Source: Rhodospirillales bacterium (GTDB lineage Bacteria; Pseudomonadota; Alphaproteobacteria; Micavibrionales; Micavibrionaceae). Taken from it: DNA of 64,000 nt. This document shows, piece after piece, positions 62,652-64,000 of this stretch (within the stretch, counting starts at the first letter, position 1; every line of letters begins with the position of its first letter). The stretch lies in contig CP060239.1 in NCBI GenBank assembly GCA_023898785.1, positions 1,550,001-1,614,000 on the forward strand. The letters are read 5' to 3'. The notes below the pieces were generated by a model. It was not told the origin of the DNA. It saw only the letters and a list, made by a program, of their open reading frames with translations, and did no database searches. A program made the position numbers and the translations under genes.

Positions 62652-64000
62652 ATGTGCGGAATAATTGGAATTTTAAGTGAAGACAGTGCAGCACCCCTTT
62701 TGATTGAGGGTTTACGCCGCCTCGAATATCGCGGCTATGATAGCGCCGGAATCGCCACGCTGCATGACGGCGTGCTTGATAGACGCCGTTCCGAGGGCAA
62801 ACTTAAAAACCTCGAAATCAAACTCAAAAGCAGACCGCTTAAAGGTACGCTCGGCATTGGCCATACGCGCTGGGCGACCCATGGCGGCCCGACCGAGGAT
62901 AATGCCCACCCGCACGCGACCGATAAAGTCGCAGTCGTCCATAACGGCATCATTGAAAATTATGCGCAGTTAAAAGAAGAACTGGCCAACCACCAAATCC
63001 GCTTTGAAACCGATACCGATACCGAAGTTATTGTCCATCTTGTTGATCATTATCTGACCCAAGGTAAAAGCCCACAAGAGGCGGCCAGCACCGCGTTTGA
63101 TCGCCTTGACGGGGCTTATGCCATCGTGATGATTTTTGCCGGTCAGGATAATCTTATGATCGGTTGCCGTCAGGGCACACCGCTGGCTGTCGGCTATGGC
63201 GACGGCGAAATGTTTGTCGCCAGCGATTCTTATGCTCTTGCGCCATTAACCAAAAAAATCTGCTTTCTTGAAGATGGCGACCGCGTCACCGTCACCCGCG
63301 AAGGTGCGCAGATTTATACCAACGATGACACGCCCGTTACCCGCGAAATCCGTATCACTGCCCAAAGCGGTGCGACGACCGGAAAAGGCAATTTCCGCCA
63401 CTTCATGCTCAAGGAAATTTATGAACAACCCAGCGTTATTGGCGATACGCTGAATTCTTTCGTCAATCCGGCAACGGGTGAAATATCAATTCCTCCTGAG
63501 GTGCTCGCTGCTCTTGCTGACGCCCCGCGCATTACCATGGTCGCCTGCGGCACGGCCTATTATGCTTGCATGGTTGCCAAATACTGGTTTGAACAGACCG
63601 TAGGCATTCCCTGCGATGTCGATATTGCCTCCGAATTCCGCTACCGCGAACCACCGCTGGCTTCTGATACACTTTGCATCGTCGTTTCCCAGTCAGGAGA
63701 AACGCTGGACACTTTAGAAGGCATGCGCTACGCAAAATCTGAAGGATGCAAAGTGCTTTCCATCGTCAACACCATCGAAAGCACAATCGAGCGGGAATCC
63801 GACTTCGTCATGCACACGCTGGCCGGACCGGAAATCGGCGTTGCCTCAACCAAAGCCTTCACTACCCAGCTCACAACACTGGCCTGCATCGCACTTTCAC
63901 TGGCAGTAAAAAAGGGCGCGTTGAAACATGAAAAAGCCGCCGTGCTCGCCGATGAGCTGCGTCATATCCCGCAGCAAATCACCCAGCTGTTACGCGAGGA
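62652..64000 (+). CDS. glmS: Glutamine--fructose-6-phosphate aminotransferase, 5' part (partial)
   Basis: Makes glucosamine 6-phosphate from fructose 6-phosphate and glutamine. The gene runs off the right edge after 449 codons (full enzyme is about 605). Visible are the N-terminal nucleophile Cys (MCGIIGIL), RLEYRGYDSAG, GHTRWATHG, and the first SIS domain (MVACGTAYYAC, SQSGETLDT). The ATG at 62652 is set by the need for Cys at position 2. Forms an amino-sugar set with glmU upstream. Confidence 0.97.
   Translation, partial: MCGIIGILSEDSAAPLLIEGLRRLEYRGYDSAGIATLHDGVLDRRRSEGKLKNLEIKLKSRPLKGTLGIGHTRWATHGGPTEDNAHPHATDKVAVVHNGIIENYAQLKEELANHQIRFETDTDTEVIVHLVDHYLTQGKSPQEAASTAFDRLDGAYAIVMIFAGQDNLMIGCRQGTPLAVGYGDGEMFVASDSYALAPLTKKICFLEDGDRVTVTREGAQIYTNDDTPVTREIRITAQSGATTGKGNFRHFMLKEIYEQPSVIGDTLNSFVNPATGEISIPPEVLAALADAPRITMVACGTAYYACMVAKYWFEQTVGIPCDVDIASEFRYREPPLASDTLCIVVSQSGETLDTLEGMRYAKSEGCKVLSIVNTIESTIERESDFVMHTLAGPEIGVASTKAFTTQLTTLACIALSLAVKKGALKHEKAAVLADELRHIPQQITQLLRE

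Overview
The window reads as chromosomal DNA of an alphaproteobacterium. Evidence: a truncated rpoZ start (MARVTVED) at the left edge; the block aat / DUF2155 / mlaD / NDUFA12; a thioredoxin-TPR / LON-domain / Trm112 trio; a short class Ia nrdA-nrdB pair; and a phasin. The order cannot be fixed from sequence alone; a Micavibrio- or Rhodospirillales-like lineage is a guess. Base composition is moderate and gene density high. Most content is housekeeping.

Layout. 1-8.7 kb: rpoZ edge, family 5 uracil-DNA glycosylase, leuA with a Leu-rich leader peptide, the thioredoxin/LON/Trm112 run, prolyl-tRNA deacylase, two unknown gene pairs, tRNA-Gly(GCC) followed by a broken P4-type integrase, and phoH. 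9-20.6 kb: threonine ammonia-lyase, amtB, nrdB and nrdA with a pair of NrdR-like boxes, pyk, a FliA-type sigma factor, a LapG-like cysteine protease, hldE. 20.7-30.6 kb: guaA, metF, metE, rsmB, guaB, and an rlmE whose 5' end is duplicated. 30.6-39 kb: M48 protease, two DsbA-like proteins, PCu(A)C copper chaperone, aroQ-accB-accC, aat, DUF2155, mlaD, NDUFA12. 39-49.3 kb: RidA, a receiver domain fused to a degenerate deaminase, two paralogous pseudopilin-like proteins, clpA/clpS, phasin, a D-Ala-D-Ala carboxypeptidase, two lipoproteins. 49.4-51.7 kb is the only clear accessory patch: an IS630 remnant, an IS1595 element, a copy of a dispersed palindrome, and a small disrupted Tat-signal locus. 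51.7-64 kb: def-fmt-EamA-truA-NIF3-like overlapping operon, PRC-barrel protein, dapD-dapE, FemAB-like, DUF3108, glmU, and a truncated glmS at the right edge.

A family of about 85-160 bp palindromic repeats (outer arms GTCATTGCGAG / CTCGCAATGAC, inner arms GAAGCAATCCAG / CTGGATTGC) occurs five times. Three copies contribute coding sequence or a stop codon to neighbouring genes, including an in-frame insertion in the signal-peptide region of the M48 protease. The most unusual protein is the receiver-deaminase fusion at 39505-40347, which keeps the receiver residues but has lost the zinc-binding cysteines of its deaminase half. The most unusual gene structure is the partial duplication in front of rlmE. 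No CRISPR array, rRNA operon, prophage or defence island was seen.
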